Shown in pieces: positions 1 through 7,167 of a stretch of 42,967 nucleotides of DNA; the stretch's first letter is position 1; each line of letters begins with the position of its first letter. Both the position numbers and the translations under genes were made by a program. Location: NCBI GenBank assembly GCA_029100965.1, contig JAQXQC010000011.1, forward strand, positions 1 through 42,967. The letters run 5' to 3'. The notes beneath the pieces were generated by a model. The model made no database searches and had not been told where the DNA came from. It saw nothing but the letters and a program-made list of their open reading frames with translations. The stretch comes from Bacilli bacterium (lineage in GTDB: Bacteria; Bacillota_I; Bacilli_A; RF39; UBA660).

Positions 1-26
1 AGCTGAAATGAAAAAGTAAATTCCAG

Positions 27-48
27 TTTGAAAACTTAAATTCCACTT
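27..48 (+). repeat. 22-bp direct repeat, left copy
   Basis: This 22-bp sequence recurs at 1739-1760 in the same orientation with one difference (C versus G at the tenth position). The shorter motif TAAATTCCA also occurs just before it at 17-25, and again at 1722-1730 beside the right copy. The paired motifs bracket the IS30-type transposase gene. Because the copies are direct rather than inverted they are not simple IS terminal inverted repeats. Confidence 0.6.
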
Positions 49-71
49 TTTGGGGATTTTCATCTAATTTT

Positions 72-106
72 TGAGTAAAGGATATTTTCTTTTACTCATT
101 TTTATT
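72..106 (+). terminator. Terminator-like hairpin
   Basis: TGAGTAAA (72-79) pairs with TTTACTCA (91-98) across an 11-nt loop and is followed by a T-rich run. On the plus strand it would end transcripts entering from before base 1, so it faces the end of the minus-strand transposase gene. Confidence 0.45.
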
Positions 107-247
107 GTAAAATATGGCTTGTAAAGCAAATTTTGTTAAATTATTGCATGTCGAAAAGGGATCGAACTATTAAAATTTTTTTTGAAGTTCATAATTCCAT
201 CCCTAAGTTTAAAATATTTTAACTATTGATGATGCTTTATTTTTACA

Positions 248-1558
248 TTATTTTTTTAGTAAGTTCTTGGATAAACTTACTTTGTTAGGTTCAATTTTTT
301 GAATACCTAACTTTTGTACAGTGTCTTTACCGTACATTTTGCTGAATATTGAGTGTGGTGACTCGTTATTCAGTTTTTTTCTTTTATATGAATTGATATG
401 TGACATGATTAAATTGATGTCTTCTTGAGTTAAATTATCTAAAGATTCTCCTTTAGGTAAAATTCTTCTAAGGAGTTCATGATTTACTTCACAAGAACCC
501 TTTTCAAATGGACTAGATGGATGACAATAAAATATTTTTGTTCTTAATTCACCAGTATTTGAATCAAATTCAATTTTTGTTGGATTAGAAAATTCGCTAC
601 CATTATCAGTTAAAATAACAGGAAATAGTTCTTTAAATTTATCTATTTCAACTAATTTTTGAATATTATTAAAAATATCTATAACTGATTTTGAATCGTT
701 ATTTTCTCTTATATATGCTAACATAAAAGAACAATTAACAAAATGAATCGTTAATAATACTTTTCCTCCTTTAGTTCCTTCAACAGTATCCATTTGAACA
801 ATAGGATTATCGGGATTTTGTTCAATAAAAGAAATAAAATCTTCGTATCTGCGATTTTCTAAACATTTTTTATCTACTTTATAATAATTTTTATTTTGTT
901 TTCTTCTTTCACGATATCTAACTTTTCTGGGTAAATCTATATTTCTTACTTTTAAAAGTCCTAAATCTATTAGTTTGTAAATAGTTTTATCGCTATACAT
1001 AATTTTATCTTCATTATTAATAATAGCTTGATGAACAGATTGATTTTGCTCTTTTATTAGAGGAACTAAAATATTATTTAAATTGTCTATTTCTTTTTTT
1101 GTAATAGTAATCCCAGATCTAGTTTCTTTAAAATTTTCTATATAATTGTTGTATGAAATTGCACCATCATAAATATATTTGGTTAATCTACAGCTATAAT
1201 AATCTTTACAACCATTACAAACATATGGAGGTCTATTTAATTTTAAACATTTTTCTTCAATAAATTCATTACAATTTTTATTACACATTTTACAATACTT
1301 ACAATATTTATTTTGAGTTTGAATACAATATTCAGTACAGATTCTTTTCTTTAAGCAAGTATCTCTATTAATACAATTATTAACTGACTTACCTCTAGAA
1401 CCAGTTTCTTTAATTTCAATATGTTTTCTTACTTCTTTTGAAATAGTAGTACAATCCTTTTCAAGTAATAAAGCAATTTTTTTAAAAGAACTTCTACGCC
1501 ATAACTCACTTTCGATAGTTAATCTTTCTTGTAGAGTTAAATGCTTATTTTTACACAT
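248..1558 (-). CDS. IS30-family transposase
   Basis: DDE transposase that would cut and join the ends of its own insertion sequence. An N-terminal helix-turn-helix (LTLQERLTIE onward) is typical of IS30 proteins. A cysteine-rich segment at about residues 60-125 probably binds zinc, as in some clostridial IS30 members. The DDE core is visible as D257 (in IVQMDTVEG), D318 (in VILTDNGSEF) and E357 (in SPFEKGSCEVNHE), numbered from the chosen start. I start at the ATG at 1558 because an AAAGGA ribosome site lies nine bases before it; the frame stays open to 1588. The 436-aa length is slightly long for the family, owing to the Cys-rich insert. The gene looks intact. Two strong hairpins lie upstream of its start and may limit expression by read-through transcription. 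Confidence 0.92.
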   Translation of the reverse strand: MCKNKHLTLQERLTIESELWRRSSFKKIALLLEKDCTTISKEVRKHIEIKETGSRGKSVNNCINRDTCLKKRICTEYCIQTQNKYCKYCKMCNKNCNEFIEEKCLKLNRPPYVCNGCKDYYSCRLTKYIYDGAISYNNYIENFKETRSGITITKKEIDNLNNILVPLIKEQNQSVHQAIINNEDKIMYSDKTIYKLIDLGLLKVRNIDLPRKVRYRERRKQNKNYYKVDKKCLENRRYEDFISFIEQNPDNPIVQMDTVEGTKGGKVLLTIHFVNCSFMLAYIRENNDSKSVIDIFNNIQKLVEIDKFKELFPVILTDNGSEFSNPTKIEFDSNTGELRTKIFYCHPSSPFEKGSCEVNHELLRRILPKGESLDNLTQEDINLIMSHINSYKRKKLNNESPHSIFSKMYGKDTVQKLGIQKIEPNKVSLSKNLLKK

Positions 1559-1608
1559 TTTCATCATTCCTTTCCCAATAAGCATCAACTATAGTAATTG
1601 ATATTAAC

Positions 1609-1629
1609 CAACAAAGATAAACTTTGTTG
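1609..1629 (-). promoter_or_regulatory. Hairpin in the transposase leader
   Basis: Perfect 8-bp inverted repeat CAACAAAG (1609-1616) / CTTTGTTG (1622-1629) with a 5-nt loop, 50 bases upstream of the transposase start. Its position in the leader suggests control of transposase expression; this is inference. Confidence 0.45.
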
Positions 1630-1647
1630 TAAGAAATATTATAAATA

Positions 1648-1713
1648 TAAGATTATTTAAGTCAAAGGTAAAATGAATTTGCTAAAGCAAACCTATTGAC
1701 TAAAATAATCTTA
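1648..1713. repeat. Long hairpin upstream of the IS30 transposase
   Basis: An 18-base arm (1648-1665) pairs with 1696-1713 with one mismatch. Inside it, AGGT (1666-1669) pairs with ACCT (1691-1694), and TTTGC (1678-1682) pairs with GCAAA (1687-1691) around a TAAA loop. The whole 66 bases fold almost end to end. It lies between the transposase start and the right-hand 22-bp repeat. Confidence 0.6.
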
Positions 1714-1738
1714 TGAAGACTTAAATTCCATTCTTTTC

Positions 1739-1760
1739 TTTGAAAAGTTAAATTCCACTT
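1739..1760 (+). repeat. 22-bp direct repeat, right copy
   Basis: Matches 27-48 at 21 of 22 positions in the same orientation. It runs into a perfect 6-bp inverted repeat TTCCAC (1753-1758) / GGTGGAA-type arm (GTGGAA, 1765-1770). Together these probably mark the right boundary of the IS or a recombination target. Confidence 0.55.
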
Positions 1761-1846
1761 AAAGGTGGAACTTTGGATTTCATTTGAATTAATAACATTT
1801 TATACAACCACCAGTTAGAATTATATGCACCGATAGTTCGAATATG

Positions 1847-1855
1847 TGGTATAAT
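1847..1855 (+). promoter_or_regulatory. Extended -10 promoter
   Basis: TGG-TATAAT forms an extended -10 element (TGn-TATAAT), 20 bases before the start of the nuclease fusion gene. No good -35 box is visible at the usual distance. Confidence 0.45.
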
Positions 1856-1874
1856 AATAAAGAGAGGTGTTTAA

Positions 1875-3002
1875 ATGCGATATAATAATTTAAAAAGGCA
1901 TAATGCTGATTTTGTGTTAGGTGTAGTTGGAAAATGTCCTAAATGTGGGAATGATGTAGTGTTAAGAAAAACAAGTTATGGAAATTTTGAAAATTGTAGT
2001 AATTATCCACAATGTAGGTATATTGTTAAAAAAGATAATTATACTGATGAAAAGAGTAAATATAATGTTAAGAAAAATGATAAAGGACAATTAATAAATG
2101 AACTTTGTCCACAATGTGGTGGTAATTTATTATTAAACTCTAATAGAAGAGGGAAAAAATTTATAGGCTGTGAAAACTATCCTCAATGTAAGTATGGTAG
2201 GTGGTGTGATAAGAACGATGAAAATTTAGAAATCAATGATAGTAACCTATGTAATACAAAAAATAGTATTAGCAATATAAAAGAATATGATGACAAACAA
2301 TATTCTAGTAAATTTAAAAAAGGCATTCGTGATGATATAGAGCAAGATGTAATGTCTTCGTGGGAAGCAAATATAATACGTTTATTTAATTATTTAAAAA
2401 TTGAATATAAATATGAAAGCGATAGTTTTAATTTGGGTAAAAGTGAATGTGATTATAGATATGTTTCATTTTCTTATGTACCAGATTTTGTTTTAAATGA
2501 TGGTACTTTGATAGAAGTTAAAGGCAATTTAGATTATAGAAGTTTACAAAATATAAGAAGATTTAATGAATTATATCCTAATGAAAAACTTGTTATTATA
2601 GATAGCGATATATATTATTTACTAGATAAAAAGTATGGTAATATAGTTCCTAATTGGGAAAAATCTGCAACTCCTTTAACTTGTTATGTTACCGTTGTTG
2701 GAATAACTTTCAAAGAAAGAAAACAATATGTAGATAAATTAAAGGATAACGATGAAATATATCTAGTTAGAGAATTGGATAACAAATATGATAAAAATGC
2801 TATTAAAGTAGTGGATAAAGACAATAATCATTTAGGATATATTTCTGGTGATTATGCTTGTTATTATGCACCTAAAATGGATAAAGGTATTAAATATAAA
2901 TTAATAGTTAAAGAACGTAAAGAAAAAGTATTAAATTGTGCTATTAGTCCAACTAATTTAGATAGTTATGATGTTAGTGATTATTTAGATATATTTAAAT
3001 AA
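1875..3002 (+). CDS. Zinc-ribbon x2 / PD-(D/E)XK nuclease / HIRAN fusion protein
   Basis: A 375-aa protein with three recognisable parts. Two topoisomerase-type C4 zinc ribbons come first (C21/C24/C41/C47 and C78/C81/C99/C105, each with the NYPQC ending). A PD-(D/E)XK nuclease-like core follows at about 160-250, with E164, PD204 and the E214-x-K216 signature (IEVKG). A HIRAN domain fills about 270-350 (LVRELDNKYDKNAI and GYIS match its signature). HIRAN domains bind DNA ends or stalled forks, and the ribbons bind single-stranded DNA in topoisomerase I, so a nuclease acting on damaged, replicating or foreign DNA is likely. Ribosome site GAGAGGTG precedes the ATG. It sits in mobile cargo beside a small acidic gene. 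A defence role is plausible but unproven. Confidence 0.75.
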   Translation: MRYNNLKRHNADFVLGVVGKCPKCGNDVVLRKTSYGNFENCSNYPQCRYIVKKDNYTDEKSKYNVKKNDKGQLINELCPQCGGNLLLNSNRRGKKFIGCENYPQCKYGRWCDKNDENLEINDSNLCNTKNSISNIKEYDDKQYSSKFKKGIRDDIEQDVMSSWEANIIRLFNYLKIEYKYESDSFNLGKSECDYRYVSFSYVPDFVLNDGTLIEVKGNLDYRSLQNIRRFNELYPNEKLVIIDSDIYYLLDKKYGNIVPNWEKSATPLTCYVTVVGITFKERKQYVDKLKDNDEIYLVRELDNKYDKNAIKVVDKDNNHLGYISGDYACYYAPKMDKGIKYKLIVKERKEKVLNCAISPTNLDSYDVSDYLDIFK

Positions 3003-3037
3003 GTCTATATAAAAATTATAATTAGAGGTGGTAATTT

Positions 3038-3226
3038 ATGACATCAAAATTTGAAACTACAATTAATTTATATGATTTAAAGAAATTTGTTGAAGAGACA
3101 GTTGCAAAAGAACTGGAAAAAAAACAAAACAATAAATTAGATAAAGAAAATAATTCAAATAATATTAATGTTTCTTCTAATGATGATAAAATTAATGTTA
3201 ATGTCAAAAATGATTGTGAAAATTAG
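3038..3226 (+). CDS. Small Lys/Asn/Asp-rich protein
   Basis: A 62-aa protein of unknown function with a good ribosome site (AGAGGTGG, 7 bases before ATG), 35 bases after the nuclease fusion and before a shared terminator, so probably co-transcribed. Residues about 10-35 (DLKKFVEETVAKELEKKQ) would form an amphipathic helix; the rest is Asn/Asp/Lys-rich and likely disordered. The length is near the chance limit in such AT-rich DNA, but the ribosome site and position support a real gene. It could be a partner or inhibitor of the upstream nuclease; this is speculation. Confidence 0.5.
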   Translation: MTSKFETTINLYDLKKFVEETVAKELEKKQNNKLDKENNSNNINVSSNDDKINVNVKNDCEN

Positions 3227-3235
3227 ATAAAAAAG

Positions 3236-3265
3236 CAAATAGATTAAATTACTATTTGTTTTTTT
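3236..3265. terminator. Bidirectional terminator between convergent genes
   Basis: CAAATAG (3236-3242) pairs with CTATTTG (3252-3258), with a T run on the plus strand and an A run before it that gives Ts on the minus strand. It ends the nuclease/small-gene unit and also the minus-strand gene whose stop lies at 3252. Confidence 0.7.
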
Positions 3266-4190
3266 GTTGTCTACTTTTTTGTTTTCTTTGGTTTTGTCTT
3301 ATTAAATTACAATCGTTTTCTAAACAATATAGTTGTCTAAATCCAGTTCTTTTAAAACTCCTATTACAAGCAATATTTTTACATATTCCTATTGTGTCGT
3401 CATTATTATCTTTTGATAGTTGCACTTTTAATTCATATATACCTAATTTCAATGCATTATTAAAAATTATATTTGTATACCAGCATTCATTATCATCATC
3501 ATATGATGTTTCAAATGAGCAATAGTTATCAAATTTTGAGTCTAAAAAAATCAATATATTTTCTATATGTTCAAAAATGTTATAGTCATTTGGATTTGCA
3601 TAAATATAAGAAAATATTTTAGAATAATAATTCTTTCCATTTGCAAGACTTTCTCTTATGAAAAATGCCTCATATATAAAATAAGCAATCATTAGAAAAT
3701 AAACAATATTACATTCTTTAATATCTATATTATTTTCAAACATTGGTGTTGTAAAAAATCCAAAGTCGTTGATAAAAGATATTATCTCATCTAATAATAC
3801 TTTAAAGTGTTTTTTATCTTCTAAAACTAAAATAATTGAGTTTTTATATATATCAGAAAATCCATCATTTTCTTTTGGGGAAGACAGTTTTTCTTTATCA
3901 ATCAAATCATTAATTAATTTTCCTAGATTAAAAATCCTTAAAAAAACTTTATAAGAATTAATATTATTATGAATTTCTATTGTAGGTTTATATAATTTGT
4001 TTCTTTTGGATTGAATTGTAAGGTCATTATAGTAACTTATTTCATTTTCTTTTTCTTCATAATCTGGATTACATATTGTTAAATCTTCAATAGCAAATAT
4101 TTTTTCAAGATAAATTATATATATTTGATTTTTTGTTTCTTCTAATACATCTTTATTGATGTTTTTTTCTACTCTTAAATATGCTTTCAT
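3252..4190 (-). CDS. CGNR-type zinc-finger protein of unknown function
   Basis: A 312-aa soluble protein. The first 265 residues are not recognised. The C-terminal 45 residues hold a Cys pattern C-x4-C-x12-C-x4-C (CKNIACNRSF and LYCLENDC) followed by a basic Arg/Lys/Gln tail. This resembles the CGNR zinc finger found at the end of ABATE-type transcription regulators, so a DNA-binding regulator is the best guess. A ribosome site (AAGAGGT) precedes the ATG. It is divergent from the RepL-like gene at 4461, and the 270-base gap between them holds several inverted and direct repeats that could be its operators. Confidence 0.6.
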   Translation of the reverse strand: MKAYLRVEKNINKDVLEETKNQIYIIYLEKIFAIEDLTICNPDYEEKENEISYYNDLTIQSKRNKLYKPTIEIHNNINSYKVFLRIFNLGKLINDLIDKEKLSSPKENDGFSDIYKNSIILVLEDKKHFKVLLDEIISFINDFGFFTTPMFENNIDIKECNIVYFLMIAYFIYEAFFIRESLANGKNYYSKIFSYIYANPNDYNIFEHIENILIFLDSKFDNYCSFETSYDDDNECWYTNIIFNNALKLGIYELKVQLSKDNNDDTIGICKNIACNRSFKRTGFRQLYCLENDCNLIRQNQRKQKSRQQKNK

Positions 4191-4202
4191 TTTAACCTCT
4201 TT

Positions 4203-4226
4203 CTTGTGTCACAGATATTTCACAAG
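4203..4226. promoter_or_regulatory. Inverted repeat CTTGTG/CACAAG in divergent promoter region
   Basis: CTTGTG (4203-4208) and CACAAG (4221-4226) form a perfect 6-bp inverted repeat with 12-base spacing, just upstream of the minus-strand CGNR-type gene. A TATAAT on the minus strand lies about 30 bases further. It is a candidate operator. Confidence 0.35.
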
Positions 4227-4399
4227 TTAAATGTGAATATATATTTGAATTATTATATAATGCATTTGTAATTAAAGCAACAGACGTCTTAAATTTTGAT
4301 TACATATAAATATATATTGGTATTTAAAGATAAGAATACAAAAGTTGATAAAAAGCCCATAATATAAGGTTTTTACGTGATTTTATAGGTAAAGTATTA

Positions 4400-4443
4400 T
4401 TACCGATATTATTGGTATGAAAATACAGTCTTTTTACCGATAT
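4400..4443 (+). repeat. Iteron-like TTACCGATAT repeats
   Basis: TTACCGATAT occurs at 4400-4409 and again at 4434-4443, 34 bases apart. The first copy overlaps a near-palindrome TACCGATATTATTGGTA (4401-4417). They lie directly upstream of the RepL-like gene, where an operator or replication/transfer iteron would be expected. An unrelated 8-bp palindrome AGACGTCT lies at 4282-4289. Confidence 0.5.
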
Positions 4444-4460
4444 AGAAAGGAATTTGTGTT

Positions 4461-4970
4461 ATGGCTAGGTATTTATTAGATGAAACTGGTGAAGTTTTGT
4501 ATGAATTTAAAGATAATGAAAAGATTGTTATTTATGATAGTCTTAATACTAAAAGAAATATTATTAATAACAAATTATTTTATAAATTATATAAGGATTC
4601 ACTTTTAATCTTTATTAATGAACATATTAGTCAAAAAGTGTTTAAAACGCTCTTTGGATTGATTAGATTATTAGACTTTAATACTAATGAATTTGTTAGT
4701 TTTAATGGATTACCTGCCACTATTGGGCAATTGTGTAAGTATTTTAATATGACTAATAAAACCTTTTATAATCATATAAGGCAACTAGAAAAGTTAGAAA
4801 TATTAAAGAAAGTAAAAAAAGGTCGTGAAGTAAATATTTTGATAAATCCGTATTTTATTAGTTATGGCACAAAACATACGGATGAGGCTTTGAAAATATT
4901 TGCAAATACAATATGGGCTAAAAGTTCAGTTTATTCAAAGAGAAAAAGAAAAGGAGATTATAGTAAATGA
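4461..4970 (+). CDS. RepL-like winged-helix replication/regulatory protein
   Basis: A 169-aa protein with a winged-helix core at about residues 55-135: helices around VFKTLFGLIRLL, a recognition helix in TNKTFYNHIRQLEKL, and the wing ending in LINPYFISYG. This order and the NPYF-x3-G ending are those of the Firmicute RepL-type plasmid replication/maintenance family. It may control replication or copy number of the element, or simply act as a regulator. Ribosome site GAAAGGA lies nine bases before the ATG. Direct repeats TTACCGATAT lie just upstream. It overlaps the next gene by four bases (ATGA), so the two are translationally coupled. The exact role is inferred. Confidence 0.65.
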   Translation: MARYLLDETGEVLYEFKDNEKIVIYDSLNTKRNIINNKLFYKLYKDSLLIFINEHISQKVFKTLFGLIRLLDFNTNEFVSFNGLPATIGQLCKYFNMTNKTFYNHIRQLEKLEILKKVKKGREVNILINPYFISYGTKHTDEALKIFANTIWAKSSVYSKRKRKGDYSK

Positions 4971-5254
4971 GAAAGAAAAATATTAGTGTTGAATATCCGT
5001 TTATTTTACTTAGTAGGATTTTAAATAAGTATGAATGGGAAAATGGTGTTATAAGAAAAAATGGTAGTGACATTTCAGTTAATAAGATTAGAAAGGAATT
5101 AAATTTAAGTTGTTATAGAATGAATTATACACTTTCTATATTAGAGAGATTTAATGTATGTAAAGTGGTTAATAATGATGATGATAAGAAGATAATATGC
5201 TTAAACCCTAAATTCAAAAAAATAATTAAAAGAATGGAAGAGTTTTATGAGTAA
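4967..5254 (+). CDS. Small helix-turn-helix protein
   Basis: A 95-aa basic protein. ISVNKIRKELNLSCYRMNYTLSILERFNV (shown in part: IRKELNLSCYRMNYTLSILE) reads as a winged-helix DNA-binding segment, and the C-terminal half is Lys-rich. It starts inside the last codons of the RepL-like gene (ATGA overlap), 62 bases before the serine recombinase, so the three probably form one operon. Likely a regulator or accessory factor of the recombinase or replication module. No specific family recognised. Confidence 0.5.
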   Translation: MRKKNISVEYPFILLSRILNKYEWENGVIRKNGSDISVNKIRKELNLSCYRMNYTLSILERFNVCKVVNNDDDKKIICLNPKFKKIIKRMEEFYE

Positions 5255-5316
5255 GGAATTAGAAAAAAATATATTGGTTTTTATAATTAAAGTACTTTTG
5301 ATTGGAGAAGATAATA

Positions 5317-6735
5317 ATGAATAATACAGGAATATATATACGTGTTTCTAGTGACAAACAATTTTTAAAAGGTCACTCTTTAGAATGGCAAGAACATTTA
5401 TTAAAAGAGTATGCTATTAATCATAAATTAAATGTTGTTGATATTTATATTGAAAAAGGTATAAGTGGAGAAGAAATTGATAACAGAGATGAGTTGAAAA
5501 GATTATTAAAAGATATAAAAAACAAAAAAATTAATAATGTTTTAGTTTATAAGATTGATAGATTAGGAAGAAAAGTAAGTACTAATTCTATAATATGTAA
5601 AATATTAATTGATAATGATTGTACACTAACAACAAGTGATACGGGAAATGTAGAATTAAAAACGGCTTTTGGAAGTCTGTTATATAATATTCTTTCTGCA
5701 ATTTCTCAATTTGAAGTAAATTTACTTTCAGAACGCGTTATAAATGGAAAAAAACAACGTGTTAGAGATGGTTTATATATAAATTCATATAATGTATATG
5801 GATATGATAGTTATTGTAATTATGACGGCAAAAGACTATTAAAAGTTAATGATTTTGAAAAAAATATTGTTAATGATATATATAAATTATATTTAAAAGG
5901 CAAATCTATGAATAAAATTGCACAAAATTTAAATGAAAGAAAAATACCTTGTAAACGAGGTGGTAAATGGTGCCAGTCTACTATTTATCAAATTTTAACA
6001 AATAGATTGTATATTGGTATGGTTGTATATAATGGAAATGCTAAAAAAGATTGTTTTGAAAATAAAGGTATTCATCAACCTATAATAGACGAAGAATTGT
6101 TTATTAAAGTTCAAGATATGATAAAATCAAGAAAAAAGCAAAAAACAAAGAAGTGTCCAAATGAATATTCCTATTTTTCTTCATTGCTTGTATTTGAAAA
6201 TAGTACATTTAAACCTAAACAAACTAAGGCTAATGATAAAGATAGTATAAGATATTATTGTAAAGATAAAAAAAGTTGTTTTCCTAGTATAAAACATACC
6301 AAGTTAGAAGAAATATTCTCTAGTAAGTTGAGTAATTATAAATTAGAATATGATGAAAGGGTAATTGCAGATATTTTTAAGGATGATGACTATGAGATTG
6401 TTTTAGAATTACTAAACAAAATAAAAAGAGAACAAAATATGTTGTTTGATTATTATAATAACAATATAATCAAGGATGATGAGTTAAAAGATAGATTAGA
6501 ACATCTTGCCTCAAAGAAGGAAAAACTATTAAGTCAACACGAAGAATTGAAAAATAAAATTATTGATTATAATGATTATACAAAAATAAAAATATATAAT
6601 TTGATAAATAACAATTTAATGATTAATTTTAATAAATTGAGTAAAAAAGATAAAATGAATTTTGTTAATTTATTTGTAGAGAAGATTATTATTGATATTA
6701 ATCATAATATAGAAATAGTATGGAAAAAGCAATGA
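5317..6735 (+). CDS. Large serine recombinase with degraded zinc ribbon
   Basis: Resolvase/invertase-type site-specific recombinase, 472 aa. The catalytic domain spans about 1-145, with nucleophile S11 in YIRVSS and the conserved YKIDRLGR segment. The recombinase domain follows (about 150-260, including GKWCQSTIYQILTNRLYIG), then a coiled-coil region to the C-terminus. The zinc ribbon normally at about 285-340 has lost its first CxxC pair: the expected position reads LLVFENSTF, while the second half keeps YYC and SC. DNA binding may therefore be altered. I use the ATG at 5317, nine bases after GGAG, rather than the TTG at 5302. It ends inside its own terminator. It may be a second, older or specialised recombinase, since an intact one lies at the right end. 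Confidence 0.85.
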   Translation: MNNTGIYIRVSSDKQFLKGHSLEWQEHLLKEYAINHKLNVVDIYIEKGISGEEIDNRDELKRLLKDIKNKKINNVLVYKIDRLGRKVSTNSIICKILIDNDCTLTTSDTGNVELKTAFGSLLYNILSAISQFEVNLLSERVINGKKQRVRDGLYINSYNVYGYDSYCNYDGKRLLKVNDFEKNIVNDIYKLYLKGKSMNKIAQNLNERKIPCKRGGKWCQSTIYQILTNRLYIGMVVYNGNAKKDCFENKGIHQPIIDEELFIKVQDMIKSRKKQKTKKCPNEYSYFSSLLVFENSTFKPKQTKANDKDSIRYYCKDKKSCFPSIKHTKLEEIFSSKLSNYKLEYDERVIADIFKDDDYEIVLELLNKIKREQNMLFDYYNNNIIKDDELKDRLEHLASKKEKLLSQHEELKNKIIDYNDYTKIKIYNLINNNLMINFNKLSKKDKMNFVNLFVEKIIIDINHNIEIVWKKQ

Positions 6736-6757
6736 TTTACTCATTGCCTTTTATTAT
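6729..6757 (+). terminator. Terminator overlapping the recombinase stop codon
   Basis: GCAATGA (6729-6735, including the TGA stop) pairs with TCATTGC (6741-6747) across TTTAC, followed by CTTTTATTATTTT. It ends the RepL/HTH/recombinase operon and separates it from the retron unit. Confidence 0.7.
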
Positions 6758-6871
6758 TTTAGGAATAGAATATTTTAAAAAGAATTCAATCATTAATTTT
6801 TGTGTAGTACTGCTAATATTTGTGTTATTCAATATTATCACCAGTTAATAATATGAAATTAAGTAAAATTA

Positions 6872-6900
6872 TTTACTATTATTATTAAAAGTGTTATACT
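6872..6900 (+). promoter_or_regulatory. Sigma-A promoter of the retron unit
   Basis: TTTACT (6872-6877), 17-bp spacer, TATACT (6895-6900). Transcription would begin near 6907, well before the first coding start at 7168, leaving a leader of about 260 nt that is rich in hairpins. Confidence 0.6.
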
Positions 6901-6906
6901 TAATGT

Positions 6907-7160
6907 AAGTAACAAGGCTTATCGTAATTTAATCGTTGGTAGAGTTATCTACTTAATTGTATTTCAATTAGCCTTATGGCTGTCCTTAATTGGGGAGCGT
7001 CCAGTATGTATGCATCTATATATGTATATATCCAAACGTATTATCCAATTATAGTTCCATACCTACTATATATAGGTATAAGCTGGATGGCCTGTTCCGT
7101 TTAATAATCTTATTAATATGGATAAGAGGCCTCCAGAAAATATTAATATATAGAAGGAGG
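6907..7160 (+). ncRNA. Putative retron msr-msd RNA
   Basis: A 260-base gene-less, highly structured leader directly upstream of the retron operon. Visible stems are GTAGA/TCTAC (6939-6943/6948-6952, loop GTTA), AGCC/GGCT (6970-6973/6978-6981), ATACCTA/TAGGTAT (7059-7065/7073-7079), CCAG/CTGG (7001-7004/7083-7086), and a long hairpin 7084-7135 with GGCCT/AGGCC (7089-7093/7127-7131) enclosing TTCC/GGAT-type and TTAATA/TATTAA stems. Retrons carry such an RNA at this place, where it is template and primer for the msDNA. I could not find the end-pairing a1/a2 repeats or fix the branching G, so the exact ends are open. A 66-codon ORF across it is a chance frame. Confidence 0.5.
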
Positions 7161-7167
7161 CGGAAAG

